64,000 nt of DNA from Oxyruncus cristatus (GCA_013399855.1 VXAY01007012.1:2190033-2254032); one strand, 5' to 3'. Positions 46,615 to 60,127 are shown, numbered from the stretch's first letter. Numbers and translations: made by a program. Notes: generated by a model from the letters alone, not told the origin.

Positions 46615-48215
46615 TCCAAAGGTGAGATGGCTTGGCCATGAATGTAGTTGTTCCATCTTCCTTAAGCTTCGGGTCAAGAAGGTATCAATATGCTCATCAA
46701 ATATAAATGTTATGCTCCAGGATTTCACCCAATTAGACTTGTTGAGCCCATTAATCTGTGTTGCCTCCAACTTCCAAAAATACGTAGAATTTTTTACGAG
46801 AATGTATCAAGAGTTGCAGACCTTATAATTTATTATGTCAGCCACTCCCACCTCTTGCTTCCACCTAAGAAAAATAAACTGTGAGTCATTTTTCCTTGAT
46901 CACATCTGGCTTGACCACCAGAGTACTCGAAGAAGAGGCAGATAATTCAGTTATGAAAGACTGTCAACCTGCCAGTCCTCGATCCAGGAATTGTGTAACT
47001 GTGTAATCTCCCCCTTGGAATTACAAATTCGTGGACACAGTTGGGATTGGCTCTGCAGTTCCTACCCAAACTATCCTCAGTTTAACATATGCTGCTGCTT
47101 GATTTGTCCTCATTAGCTGTGGGTAGTTTTTCTCATCTCTGAGCTAGTTTACATCTGTCTTATGGAACTGAGCCCTGATTAAGAAGTTTAGATCAGAACA
47201 CACACTTTTCAAACGTCTGATGATGTTGGGTTTGAACGTTCTGACTCAAAAGCCACTTGTGGCTCTGATATATGTACAACAGAGAAGCCCTAGAGGGCTG
47301 AATTTTGCTATTTGTTTGCAAATTGCTACAAAAAGAGTAGATAAAAAGTGGTCTCTGTAGGTTTAATTATTATTATTATTATTTAATTAGCCATCAAAGG
47401 ATAGCCAAGCTCTTTTCAGAGTCGGGAGGAACCTACTGGGAATCCAGATCTTCATCTTTGCGGAAATGTTTTCCTTCCAGTGTATTTAGGGTAGTTTGTG
47501 GGATATGTGTTGTTTAGGAGCACACCTTGCTTGTGTTGCTGTCCCAGAGACCACAGATGTGTGGCAAGAGCCTCCACACCCTCTCAGTCCCACCAGAGTG
47601 TGTCCTGTGTCATTCTTTGCATTGTGACACATTATTCCTGCTGTATAAGACCTTTTCTGAGTTCACCTCAAGCAGCTTTATTGCGAGATTAATTAAAGCT
47701 GCCCCACGCTGGTAAATGTCTTGGGCTGTAAGTGTCAGACCTTCTAATTAATACAGAAAGAAACTACAGAAAACAAAGGAGTTGCAACTGAAAGGAAAGC
47801 CACCTAAGGGTCGTCTGCTGAAAAGAGAAAGAACATCAAGCAAATAAGGCACATCTGAGGTCTTATTTTCCTTTTTGGAACATAAACTGTAATTAATTCA
47901 GCTCAGCTTTCCAAGCTGAAAGTTTTGAGCGCTGACCGTGGCCCTCCAGGGAACAGTCAGCTTTTTGTGCTGCTGCTGAAATATCTGGAAAAGGAAAAGT
48001 CCTCACAGCCTCCCAATTACAAAGCCTTTGACATTATTCACTGCAACGACGGGACCAGACAGTGCTGAAGGTTGAAATCTCCATGGTAAACCAGGCTGTG
48101 ATCACTCCTTCCACCTCTTCTCCATCCTTGGAAAGCCTGACAAACTTTTCAAGGTTATTTCCCGACATCAGTGAGGGTCTTTCACTGACGTGGAACTTGG
48201 ATTCAACATTTTGAA
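46615..48215. other. Unique AT-rich intronic sequence
   Basis: Nothing recognised beyond an (ATT)n run at 47365-47383. Confidence 0.4.
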
Positions 48216-48222
48216 GCAAATC

Positions 48223-48343
48223 TCACAGAATCACAGAATATCCTGGGCTGGAAGGGACCCATCAGGATCATCGAGTCCAACTCCTGGCCCTGCACAGGAC
48301 AACCCCAAGAATCCCACCATGTGCCTGAGAGTGTTGTCCAAAT
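48223..48343 (-). mobile_element. CR1 LINE 3' fragment
   Basis: Reversed tail "tcacagaatcacagaatatc", then "ctggaagggacccatcagga", "aactcctggccctgcacagg" and "accatgtgcctgagagtgtt". Confidence 0.93.
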
Positions 48344-48554
48344 ACAAACAGGGTTTCAGCAGACAGAGGATGAACAAAAGCAAAGTGTCCTTCATTTTGG
48401 GGCACTGTGAGCCAGTTTAGAGAAATTTAAATTCTGGAAGTGGCCCCGGCTTAACTGATGTTTTGGCCTCACTGTGCCAGAGCAATCTATGGATGTAACA
48501 GAGACACCTGTTGTTTTAAGGACTTATACCCCATATATTAGGAAAATATATGAT

Positions 48555-48770
48555 ATTAGGAAAGGGTTCTTCACCCAGAGGGTGGCTGGGCACTGAATAG
48601 GCTCCCCAGGGCAGTCACAGCACCAAGGCTGACGGAGCTCAAGAAGTGTTTGGACAATGCTCTTGAGGAACAGGGTGGGATTGTTGAGGTGCCTGTGCAG
48701 GGCGAGGAGTTGGACTGGATGATCCCTGTGGGTCCCTTCCAACTCAGGATATTCTGTGATTCCATATGTG
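48555..48770 (+). mobile_element. CR1 LINE 3' fragment
   Basis: "tattaggaaagggttcttca", "ggctccccagggcagtcaca", "ggatgatccctgtgggtccc", then the tail "tattctgtgattcc". It pairs tail-out with 48223. Confidence 0.92.
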
Positions 48771-48779
48771 ATGAAGCAC

Positions 48780-50500
48780 ATTTTATCAACGGGATCTGAA
48801 GCTGGAAGTGAGGTCTCATGCAGCTGAAGCAGGAACTTCCTAAATGTCTCTGAAGATGTGACATCTAAGTGATGACACACTTGTGACATCTAAGTTCATG
48901 AAAGAAGTTCAGGGAAGACCTGACTATTGAACACTGAGCTATTAAGTGTGACATATTTAGACTTTGGGTTCTTTGGAATATTGAAGATATGAAGGTATGG
49001 ACATTCCAGGGATGGACAAGGGATGCGTGATTCCTTCTCAAGGGCAGCAAGGAAACAATGAGCAGGTCCAGCTGCCATTTCTGCAGCAGGATTTGAAGAG
49101 ATATTTCACTTCATCAACACATCCATTCTATGGTTCCCAAAGAAATCATTCATGACTTTCTGGCTCACAAGGACAGCTTGAAAAATCTGGCAAAATCCAC
49201 AAACTGCTGCACAGTTCAGAGCTCACCTACTGCTTCAGGACACAACATCTCACCTCTGATCCAGCCTAACTTCCAAACTGCAGCTTCTCCAGCTCCCAGC
49301 TTCCCTCCTACCCTCCATTTCTAGTATGAATGAGTTCCAGAAAGTCATTTAAAACAAAATGATTGAGTGTTTTGGATCTGATAGACAGTAACAGCTAATC
49401 CTGTTAGAAATTTGGCTCCCACTTCTGCCATTATATATTCACAAAAGCTCCTGCTATGTGCTCAGTCATAATTTTCTGGCTCCCGTTTTTGACTCTTTTA
49501 TTTCAGTATACATTGCTCCTTTCTCCCCTTAAACTGCCAACATTCTGGTCAAAACCTGAATCATTGCTCAATCTCTGCTGTTATAATTGGATGCTAATAC
49601 AGAGGCAGGATTTATTCAGTCTGATGGACTGAGTTAATTTAAATGTACAAAAAGGCATCTTAAGTAGCCAATTTCCTTCCCAACAGTCAAAAGATACATT
49701 TCCAAAACACTGAACAAGCCCTGTGGGTTCTGGGAATGCTGCTGTCTTTCGAGACCCAGCCAGCCCTCCAAAAATGCAGGAAGATTAAGAGTGGAGCTTA
49801 TTTGATTTCGAAGCCTTGAAAAGAGTGTTCATGATAATACGGCCTATTAAATAGAGCAAGGCAAGAGCAACCTGAGAGACCACTGGAGAAACCATTTCTG
49901 CACCCTGAACAGAGTCAGGGAGGATGTTCTGTCACCTGCACAGCACCCCAGGATGCCAGTTTTATTTTGGCCTGAATTATGGGCAAAGGGACTCAAAATT
50001 CCTCCGTTTGATACCCTGTGCCCTATTATCTGGCCTACGAACTCAGTGAAAAGCAGGAACAGAGAAAAGCAAAGCCCAGGGGAGCTGAAGCCCATGTGAT
50101 TTATCCTGGTAAGAAACAGGACTCACACACGTGTGGCCGTAAAACTGGTGGGAGAGGAGATGGTCCTGTGGGCATAGAGATGAGGACCCGCTTTTCATCC
50201 CAGCCTGCCACTCCAGCATGATAAGTAAATAACTTCCCAGTCCTACTGGGACAGCGAATGTCATTTCTCATCAGACACCCCCAAGCTTTGCCTCTTCATC
50301 GTAGCACTCTTCCCAGGAAATCCATGCTTACACACCTGGAAAACTGGGGGCTTTAATTAAGAGCGTTAATTTGAAGCAGCAGTAGCTGTCAAGGACAAAT
50401 GACACAATAATTTAACTGGGGGTCAGTGCCCTGCTGGGTGGCAGGATAAATTACCTGTTCAAATATACTTGTTCATCAAAGGCTCTCTACCCACGGTTGT
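48780..50500. other. Unique intronic sequence
   Basis: No repeat or exon recognised. Confidence 0.4.
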
Positions 50501-50507
50501 GTGTGTG

Positions 50508-51025
50508 CTCCTCTCCTCTCCTCTCCTCTCCTCTCCTCTCCTCTNNNNNNNNNNNNNNNNNNNNNNNNNNNNNNNNNNNNNNNNNNNNNNNNNNNNNNNN
50601 NNNNNNNNNNNNNNNNNNNNNNNNNNNNNNNNNNNNNNNNNNNNNNNNNNNNNNNNNNNNNNNNNNNNNNNNNNNNNNNNNNNNNNNNNNNNNNNNNNNN
50701 NNNNNNNNNNNNNNNNNNNNNNNNNNNNNNNNNNNNNNNNNNNNNNNNNNNNNNNNNNNNNNNNNNNNNNNNNNNNNNNNNNNNNNNNNNNNNNNNNNNN
50801 NNNNNNNNNNNNNNNNNNNNNNNNNNNNNNNNNNNNNNNNNNNNNNNNNNNNNNNNNNNNNNNNNNNNNNNNNNNNNNNNNNNNNNNNNNNNNNNNNNNN
50901 NNNNNNNNNNNNNNNNNNNNNNNNNNNNNNNNNNNNNNNNNNNNNNNNNNNNNNNNNNCCTCTCCCTCTCCCTCTCCCTCTCCCTTTCCCTCTCCTCTCC
51001 TCTCTTTTTTTCCCTTCCTCTTCTC
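50508..51025 (+). repeat. Polypyrimidine tandem repeat with 414-base assembly gap
   Basis: (CTCCT)n at 50508-50544 runs into Ns (50545-50958), then (CTCTCC)n at 50959-51000 and T/C-rich sequence. The gap lies wholly inside the repeat, so its true length and content are unknown. Open frames across it are artefacts. Confidence 0.95.
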
Positions 51026-51029
51026 TTTT

Positions 51030-53005
51030 CTCCCTTCTCTCCCCTGAGCTATCCTGCACATCTTTGCTGACAGAGGACTTTGGCACTGCCAGAGCAAATC
51101 CCCAGCCACAATCACACGACATTTACACCAGCAGAGGTAAAGCAAGAAGAGGAATAGAAAGATAATGCCCAAAGCTTCTGTGACAGCAGAAACCTCTGGG
51201 ATACAGCTGAGAGATGGTAGTTCCCAGCAGATGCTCTCATGGTGAGGTTGCTATTGATGCTCCTACAGCAGTGAACTTCTCTTTGCACACCTTGCAGTGC
51301 AGTTCTCCTCTTCATGCCTCCCTTGGCAGGACCTTTCTTGGCAGCTGGCTCAGAGAACCCAAGTCACTTGTTTTCTGTGTAGACCGTGCTGGGCTCCATT
51401 TCTGATCCATCAAGACTGTCAGTCTTGCAGCTTGTGGGGAAGAGCTCTGTCAGGGCAGGTATGAAAAGTGAGGGGTTTGCCTTCTCACCAAAGTCTGTCT
51501 GCAACATCAGAGTCTAATTCTAAGCCAACAACCCAGGCTCTGTTGAAGGAGAGGCCTTTTGCAGAGCAGAATTTGTCTGCTCTCAGTTTTAGATGAGATA
51601 AATCACCCCCTGGATGTGCCTGTGTCTATCCACTGAATATAAAGGGGTCCAGACGGCCAGGTCAGGCAGAGGCGTTTACCATACACACCATGATCACAAG
51701 GTGAGGTGAATCCCACATCAATGCCACACAATTTTCTGCTTTTCCTCAAATCTTGCCACTGAGAACAATCCCCAAACATGTTAAGGCCTCCACTCTTCCC
51801 AGCTGTAGCACCAGAATAACCAGTCACAACACACAATGATTTTTATTTCATGTCTGGGAGAGTGGTAGAGGAAATCCACTGTGCCACACAGCTAGAAAAC
51901 CATTCCATAACTCAAAGGATCTGGTGTGATGATATGGGTTGTGTTTGAACAAGTGCCTTTCACCATCTGCTCTGTCAACACAACCCTCACACCAAGCTCG
52001 TCCCTGCTCTCTGTTCTGGCTCTATTTACAAAGGAACAGACTCTCAGACAACAAAGATTATCTCAGGCCTTTTCTTGAAGGCTTGGCAGCTTCCCAGGTT
52101 CCCCCTTCACGACTGCACAACTGTGCTGTCCCTTCTTCAAAGAATTCCACCCCTCCATAGCGACTCTCCTCCCAAAAAAAAACATCAGGACTCGAGGAGG
52201 AGCGAGGGCCACACCACCCTGCTGTGAGTATGGTTGGCAACTTGGAGATTGAAGGCTGTGTTTCACACACTGAGAGGCTTCAGAGTTGAATCTCACTCAG
52301 TTGTCCTCTGAAGTCACCCTTGTTTTTCCCCTACCAAGGATGCAAAACTCTTCCTTCAGCTGGGACAACAACGGTGCATCCCATTGGCATAAAGCAGGGA
52401 AATTATTAGGAATCCTTTCAATATACCAGCTCAGGGGTGTGAAGGGATATTCAAGTGATTTTACCCAAGCCTGGTGAAACCAGCCACCTTCTCACCCACC
52501 CTGCAAACCACCAGCTCTGACCAACTCCCTCTGCCTGTGGCATTCAATCCATGTTTCTCCCTGCTGGGTCCAGGTACCTTCAGATCCCCCCTGTCCTGTT
52601 TACACTAAATCTTTATCTCCTGGTCAAGTGCTTCAGTCTGTAAACTGTAAAACAAATGAGGTTTGGCTGCATATTTGTGTTCAGAAGCCTTCGAAATAAG
52701 AGCCTCATGTCACAATTAATGCAGGGCCAGGCCAGGCTTAATGAGAGCCAGTGCCTGTGTGGCCACTGGACCGTGGCTGCTGAGCAAGGCAGAGATCATT
52801 ACCCAGCCTCTAGAAAGGCTGGATACAGATTTAATTGGGACCTCTAAAGGAGTTTATGTCACTGCAGTGGCCTTTCTCAAAGTCCAGCATCCCTTGAAGG
52901 CTTCTGGTGGAGGAATGAACAGTCCAAACTCACAGGGAGATGTTAATAGTTGTTTCTGCTGGTGGTGGCTAGTTTCAATTGTGTTGTTCTACCTTCTTTT
53001 CAGAT
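51030..53005. other. Unique intronic sequence
   Basis: No repeat or exon recognised. Confidence 0.4.
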
Positions 53006-53012
53006 TTTCCCC

Positions 53013-53080
53013 ATCACAGAATCAGAGAAAGACTTGGGTTGGAAGGGACCTTAAAGACCATCTAGTCCCAACATCCTCAT
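53013..53080 (-). mobile_element. Short CR1 LINE 3' fragment
   Basis: "catcacagaatcagagaaag", then "gttggaagggaccttaaaga". Similarity fades after about 70 bases. Confidence 0.8.
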
Positions 53081-53980
53081 GATGGGAAGGATTCTTTACC
53101 CTGAGTTATCAAGGAGCATCTTCTTATGGATTAATTCTCCTCAGCAGCCCTCTCAGGTATCCTATTGTCCCTCCTTGTCCATTCCCACCAATTCAATCCT
53201 ACCACCACTACAAATTCCATCTTTACACATTTAGTGTCTCCCTGGACTATGAAATCCTCCTCTGGTTGCCTGGAGGAGCTTTGCCTCATCTCTCTCCCCA
53301 GACACCCTCACCCCCTCCCAGGTTTCTGGCTGCACCACTTGCTGACCCAGGCAGTTCATGAAGGGTTGTGTTGATCAAACTCCCTTGTGCAGGTACTCTC
53401 GAACTGAGGAAGTTGTGGTAGTTTGAAAAATGCCCTTTTTTCGGTTGTGGTCAGATCTAAAATCCCCCATAATGCCAAATAAAACCAAGCTCTGCTGGAT
53501 GGGACCAGCACTCCGCAGATCCCACATAAGGAAAGCATGAGAACAGGATAAATACATATGTCCCCAGTAGTTGCCCAAATTTTGACTGTTTTCATCCAGG
53601 GGAACTTCTTCATCTTATCTGGCTCCCTGCCATAACCCCAAAAAAAGATCTTACTTTACTTTTTTGGTTTATCTTGCAATTGCATTGACTTTCTGCATCC
53701 ACACCCTGCTTTGCCAGGGAATTTCACAGGTCCAGAGGGACCTGCTTGAAGGAATCACCTCCTTTCATTTGTTCAGGACTTGATTTTTCAAAAGTTTAAT
53801 TTCATGCCCTGTAATTCTTGTATTTGCAGAGGTGGTGAACAGTCATTTCTCATCCATCCCTTTATACCATCCATAAATTTGCCAATCTCTCCACATACCC
53901 CATCTCACCTCCTCCCAGGCTGAGGAATTCCTGCTTCTTCAGTCACCTCCCACTTGGAAACCACTCCATACCTCTGATTG

Positions 53981-54412
53981 TAGAATCATTACGATTGGAA
54001 GGGATCTTTCACAGAATCATGGCATCAGACCGTTCCAGGTCATTGAGCCCAACCATCAACCCAGCACTGCCAAGGCCACCACCAAACCACGTCCCCAGAT
54101 GCCACATCCATATTCCTTTTGAACACTTACGGGGATGGTGATTCCACCACTCCCCTGGGCAACCCTTTCCGTGAAGAATTTTTCCCTAATATCCAAACTA
54201 AACCTCCCCTGGCACAGCTTGAGGCCGTTCCCTCTCCTCCTGTCCCTGTTCCCTGGAGCAGAGCCCGACCCTCCCCGGCTCCCCCCCTCCTCTCAGGGAC
54301 TTGCAGAGCCAGAAGGTCCCCCCTGAGCCTCCTTTTCTCCAGGATGAGCCCTCCCAGCTCCCTCAGCTGCACTTCATAGGACTTGTCCTCATAAGCCTTG
54401 TTCTCACCCTGG
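53981..54412 (-). mobile_element. CR1 LINE 3' fragment(s), two tails in succession
   Basis: A 29-base CR1 tail ("tagaatcattacgattggaa") is interrupted by a second, longer copy starting "cacagaatcatggcatcaga" at 54011. The longer copy runs through "cagggacttgcagagcc" to "cttcataggacttgtcctca". This suggests insertion of one CR1 into, or next to, the tail of another. Confidence 0.9.
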
Positions 54413-54419
54413 TTCCCTT

Positions 54420-55640
54420 TCTTTTTTGACCATTTATTTACCCTTATTAGCCTAATGTTGGGAAAAGGAGATGCTACCTTCTGACCCAGGTCATCTCTTT
54501 ATGGCCTTGTCTCTTCCCTGGGCCCTCAGGCACCGATCACATCAACAAAAACTATTAAGTGACTGCCTTTAGCAGGGTGCCACCTCAGCTTGAGGTCCAT
54601 GACCCTCTACATCCTTCAGGCTCATCCCAGTTGAGAAAGAAAACACATCAGATTAAAGTGTGATTAGGACTGTGTGTTTCATCACAGGCAGGGAACTCGT
54701 AAAGCTTGATTGCTTTTAGCAGTGTGAGTGTGCAGTGATAGTGATCTTCAGCTCCTCAGAGGGCACTCTCCTCCTCGCCACGGAAAGGGGCATCTAGTTT
54801 GTTCCCAGATACCCTCACACATACCCCGCTTCAAATTGGTCACTGCCCTCCTCTCCTTTTCCAAGCCATTCTCCAGGCAGGGCCCTCAGACCTCTCCGAC
54901 AGGAGCTCCGTGGCATCGATCGGATCGGAGTGATAACATCAGCCGAAGAGTTATGAGGTCACACGCCTTAATCTGCAGCCCAAAAGCTGCAGATCCGAGG
55001 CAGGGAGAGCCACGACAACCTGAGCTGCAGCAAACACACACTAACCCAGCCCAGAAACACAGATTTGGGCCTTTCGGGGCTGTTACAACTCCTCCTCTCC
55101 AGGGCGCTCACCACCAGCAGCGCTACCGAGGCTTTCAGTCAAGAGTTAAGCAAGAACCAGGGGAAAAAAAAAAAACAGGTGAAGCAGCCTCTTCCCAAGC
55201 CCTTAAATTTATGTCTCAGTTTATTAAGGGAGAGACAAGCAGACAGCACTCACAGCTCAGCTGGCGCCTGGGGGAGCTCTCAAGGTTTGGGTGGTAATTA
55301 GTGCTGCCAAAAAGACAACGACCAGGCAGAGATTCAGGCAACTCTTTCAGGGCTCATCTATTTGTCTTGAGACATCTCTGCTCTTTGTTTTGCTGTGGAA
55401 TAAGAGAGGAAACTTCCCGGCAAAGCCCAGCTCCCTCTCGGCAGGGTTTTAATTCACACAGGGCTGGAAATGCAGAATTCCTACTGAGTGCAGTGAGGGT
55501 TGTTCCATCCCAGTCCCCAGAGCCCATATTTCAATGGATTAAGTGCACAGGCTAGTGCAGCAAGCACTACACGTGTTTTCCCAGCGTTCTCAGCCATTCA
55601 TCTTGCCATAAAATGGAAAGTTCAAGGATATCTAATTCAG
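54420..55640. other. Unique intronic sequence
   Basis: A compact CpG-retaining stretch lies at about 54890-54970 ("ggcatcgatcggatcggagt"). No exon recognised. Confidence 0.4.
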
Positions 55641-55647
55641 GGATCAT

Positions 55648-56060
55648 ATAAATGCATAACATTTAAGGTCAGAAGGGACCACTACATCATCTGTTCTCAC
55701 CTCCTCTGTATCACAACCACTACCCATCTAGTCTCATAGTTAACCAAATAATCTGGGTTTAACTAAAGCATGCTGCCTAGAAAGACCTCCCATTTTGATG
55801 TGAAGATACCAAGAAATGGAGAATCCTCCATTTCACGGGCAGTTTGTTCCAGCAGTTCATCACTCACACCATAAAAATCTTGTACATGCCTCACTTTTCA
55901 TGTGAATCCATCAGCTTTTGGCTGCCAAACGCTGATTCTTATTTTGTTTTCCTTTTCTAGCTTGAAGAGCCCTTTAACCTGCTGTTTTCACCCCGTGAAG
56001 ATGCTCAGAGATCCTAATGGAGTCATTCCTTCATCTTCCTTCTGATAAATTAACACTTGA
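55648..56060 (-). mobile_element. Ancient CR1-type LINE fragment
   Basis: "aaggtcagaagggaccacta", "aactaaagcatgctgcctag", "atggagaatcctccatttca" and "gcttgaagagccctttaacc" match, with heavy divergence, the 3' region of an old CR1-type element that I recall from turtles and crocodilians as well as birds. Much more decayed than every other copy here. Confidence 0.55.
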
Positions 56061-56820
56061 AGATGCTTTGAAACCCTACGAGGAAATCACACCTTCCCAC
56101 TCCCTATAAATAATTTTTGTGGGGTTTTTGGGGGTTCTTTTCCTATCTGACCACAGAGCATGACTACAACTCTCCCACTCTGCTGCACTCCTCCAAGGAT
56201 GCAGGATGGTGTCAGCCTGTTCCTACTACAGGCAAGAATAGGAAAAACGCTTTTCAAGGATGTGGAGGAACGAGCCACTCATTCATTTCACTCACGGCTT
56301 TCTAGGACACATCTCCCGCTTCCCAACCTGACCTACATTCCTTCCTGTGAGACAGCAAAGTTTGCATTTGCTTTGTTTGAGGGAGCCAAAGTCACCCAAG
56401 TGCTCTGCCCTCGTGGTTCTTAATGCTGAGCTAATCATTGTTCCTCTGAATATTTCATCCCTGGGATTTAATATCAACCTCCCACTCATTCATGAACATT
56501 TTCAGTAGATTTGGGCCCAATATTGATCCCTTGGAGAACACTACTAGGAAAACCCTCTGGTTCTTTGAGAGCTGCCAATGTTAAGCCAATTCAGAGATAT
56601 CCTCATGCTATTTTTAGGTTTTGGGTTGGTTGGTTGGTTGTTTTTTTAACGGGAACAGGTTGTGGTGTTGTCCCAAGTGCTGTATGGAAAGGAAAAGACA
56701 GGGCATCCACACACTAAAACTTCACTGTTTCCTTAAGGAAGGGATCGGCTACTTCCTCAAAGATTGAAAAGTATCTGATTTCTCATAACAATTGCCATTT
56801 GGCCCAGGAGCTTCAGATTT

Positions 56821-56860
56821 ATCCAGGGACTTTATTACTTATCCAGGGACTTTATTACTT
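56821..56860 (+). repeat. Perfect 20-bp tandem duplication
   Basis: atccagggactttattactt occurs twice, back to back. Confidence 0.97.
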
Positions 56861-57960
56861 AGTATTACCCTTTTCTAGCTGCCATGAATCACTGGAGTGG
56901 GGGGCTAGAAGCACCTAAATTATAAATATGTTCCCCAGAATATTAGATGAAGGATATTTTAGGTCTCGGGTGTGCAAAGTCATCCCCAGAAGACCCCGTG
57001 CCTGTATAATGTAGATTTAAACCTGGCTAAAATGCCTTGGTGAACAGCCCAAGGTTAGACAGGATCAATCCGGGCACTGGAAGCCTTCAGAGTTGTTGGG
57101 ATCTCCTGATTCCTGGCCTTTGAATGGATCCCTAAGCTTGTGCAGGGGCACACAAGGTTCTTATTTCTCCAATTAGTTCCTCTTTCATTTGTACTCCTGT
57201 GATTTCTGCTCACATTTTTCTCCAGCCAAAGCAGAGAGCCGAGACTCCCACTGCACCTTTCTTTTTATGGAAAGACACACACAGCTCCCAGATTTCTAGG
57301 GGAAAAACAGCTGGCATGAGGATCATGTAGAGAAACAGAACTTTTGTCCCTGTAGATAACTATTCAAATTTGATTTAAGGCACCGCTCTGGTGCTGTATG
57401 AAACGGGGAGATCTCATTTCAGCTCCTTTGTGCCAGGCCCTGAGTTCACAAAAGCTGAGCAGGAACACTGGCCGGGGGGGCAAGGGCAGGGGCTGAGGGG
57501 GGATGATGTTCCTGGATGATTACAAGATGAACACTGCCAGCTGGCCCGTGCATAAAGGACTGAGACCCAGGAGACCCCACAAAGCCTTTGCCAGCTCCAT
57601 CCAGGTGGTTCCCAAACTGGCATCCTGAAACAGAGTGGGATTAACCCACCGAGGCACCTTAAAGGAGCCTCCACCTCAAGGATCGAAGGCAGCCTGGCTC
57701 CAGGGCTCCAATGACACCTGACTGCCTTGTGGGCATCCCTTACAAAAGGATGGATTTGGGCTGGGGGATTTGCTCAGGTGCATTTCACAGTGATCTCCAC
57801 TCCATGCAAAACAAACAAAAAAAAAAATACAAAGAATACCAAGCCCAAAATACCCTTTTGTCCCTGGCCACAAAGAAGGGAGCTGTTTTAGGCCTGTAAA
57901 GCAAGGGGACAGAAAGGAGAGCAAGGAGCAGTGCCAGGTGCTTGGAGAGCACCTCTGAAA

Positions 57961-58064
57961 CACGAGCCATGATGGGAAACTCAAAGGACTCTCTCCTGAC
58001 CACATCCATCAGCACGAGCCATGATGGGAAACTCAAAGGACTCTCTCCTGTCCACATCCAGCAG
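57961..58064 (+). repeat. 52-bp tandem duplication
   Basis: Two adjacent 52-bp units starting "cacgagccatgatgggaaac" differ at only two positions (ctgacc/ctgtcc and ccatcag/ccagcag). Confidence 0.97.
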
Positions 58065-60104
58065 CTGGGACAGTGAAGCTTCCTCGCTCCTGGAGCAGCA
58101 GGACTGGCTCCCACCCACGCTGCCAGCATTTCAAGGGACACTCGTGCCCCTTGGCAGGGCACTGCTGACCCTCCTGGACCCTTTCTTCCACATCCCACCC
58201 TCATCCCCAAAAGCAGCCAGTGGCTTCACAGGGTTTGGAGTCTCTTTGCAGAGCCCAGGGCACTCAGGTTCCCCATCTCAGTAGCAGGAGTGACCTTCTC
58301 ATTGCTCCTCTTTACACATTTTTTTTCTCCAGTTAACGCAAACACGCTCACAAAAGGGCCTGTGCTTTTCACCTGCCGTCCTCAGAGCCATTCAGGAAGG
58401 GGATGGGGAACAAAAAGCATCAGGAATGAGAGGGAAGTCAGGCACTGACGTGGCTGTCTGAAGGTCAAACACACTCATCCTTTTGTTGGCGTGAGAATTG
58501 ACGCTGGTTCTATCAAAGCAACCTGGCCACTGTGTAAACGCTGCTGTGACCACACGTAACTTGGTTTAAGAAACCCTCTGATGCACAGACTGGTCGAAGA
58601 GGAGAGAATCAGAGGGAGCTGATACGATATCCCTTCTCCTGAGGTCCGTGCACCGGATCCAGGCTCCTTCCAGCCACAACAGGCTCGTAGCACCCAGAGG
58701 TGTGGGTGATCCGGCACCACACCACACCACACAGCTCAGCTGTGTGCGTGTGTGCTCCTGTGTGTGCTCACACACAGCCCTGGCAGCCAGCTGACGGCTT
58801 TTGTAAGCCCTGGCAGGTTTATACTGCTCGGAAAGGGGCTTGTGGGGAACATTTCTTTTATTTATCAGCTCCCATTTCACACCGGTGAACCGTAAAATTA
58901 TAACTGCAGCTTTCCCCCGTCTCTTACTGATCTGTGGCATCTGTCTGTCTGTCTCTTACCTACCCACACGCTTGCAGCATGTCCTGAAGGAGCAATATCC
59001 CCTCTGCTTCTCAAGGAATTACAGCCCTGCCTCTTCCCAGAACAGCAATCCCTGCCCCTGGTTTATTAACCCAACAGCAGGCTCTGAGAAAGGCCCTCGC
59101 CCTCACATTCAGGAGAGAGGTTTTCCCAGCATTTATGGAGAGCAGGAAATTAGGAACGTATAATCAAGCCAGAGGACAGTTTCAAATCTCCTCGAAATAA
59201 TAAGTGAGGAGGAGAGCTTCCTTCCAGTTGCCTGGGATTTTACCTGAGGAGACCTGTGTGCCTCCTGCTTTAACGTCAGGAGTTACAACACGACCTTTTT
59301 GGCTCATGTTTTAGGAAAACACAAGAGCTCGTGCCCCTGTTCCTTAATCTTCTCCAAAGGACACAACTGATTTTATGGGTATTTGTCCCAAGGGGAGTGA
59401 AGGAAAAGTGATGTTTTATACTTGTTTTATTTCTCATTTCAACCATCTCTCCCTGAATCAGCACCTTCAACCATCCTTCCCAGTGTGAAGGTCTTATTTA
59501 TACCTCTGTAAACAGAAATAGTCCGGGAAGGAGAGAAGACCAGCCAGGTGGGAGCACAACTCAAGTCCCTCCCTGGCCAGAGACCATTTATTAAATCTCC
59601 AATTCACTACTTGTAGCCCAAGCATCTCTGAAAGGGACCTAAACACCATCCAGGACTATTTCTCCCCATTGTTAATGAGGAAAACCTATATGAGAGGTGG
59701 GATAAATCTGGGACACGCTTTTTTTCCCCATCCCAAAGCAAAGGTGAGATCAAATTTGCAGCTCACAAGGATGTTGTGAACCTCCAGGACTAGGGGGGAG
59801 GATTACTTGGCTAATGGTGGATGTTTAGGAAGGCGTGTGCTGAATCCCTGGAAACATTTAGCTCATGGTTTGTTTTCCTAAAAGACACGAAATCTTGCTG
59901 AGCTGTGGGCTCAGAGCAGACGTCTCCCCGAGGAGTTCTGTGACCTGAGTTATGCAGATCACATTAGACAGTCACACTGGTGTCTTTTAGCTTCCAATCC
60001 CATGAATTTATAAATAGCCACCAAATAGTTTCAGCCATAATTGGCGGCCTGTGCTGCAAAGAGCTTAGCTAAGCACACAGGCCCTTATGTGAAGTGAAAA
60101 GTTT

Positions 60105-60127
60105 TTATTATTATTATTATTATTATT
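60105..60127 (+). repeat. (TTA)n microsatellite
   Basis: About 7-8 uninterrupted trinucleotide units. Confidence 0.95.

Noticed and set aside
50459..51172. Long frames across the N gap
   Set aside because: They exist only because Ns contain no stop codons; the flanks are polypyrimidine repeat.
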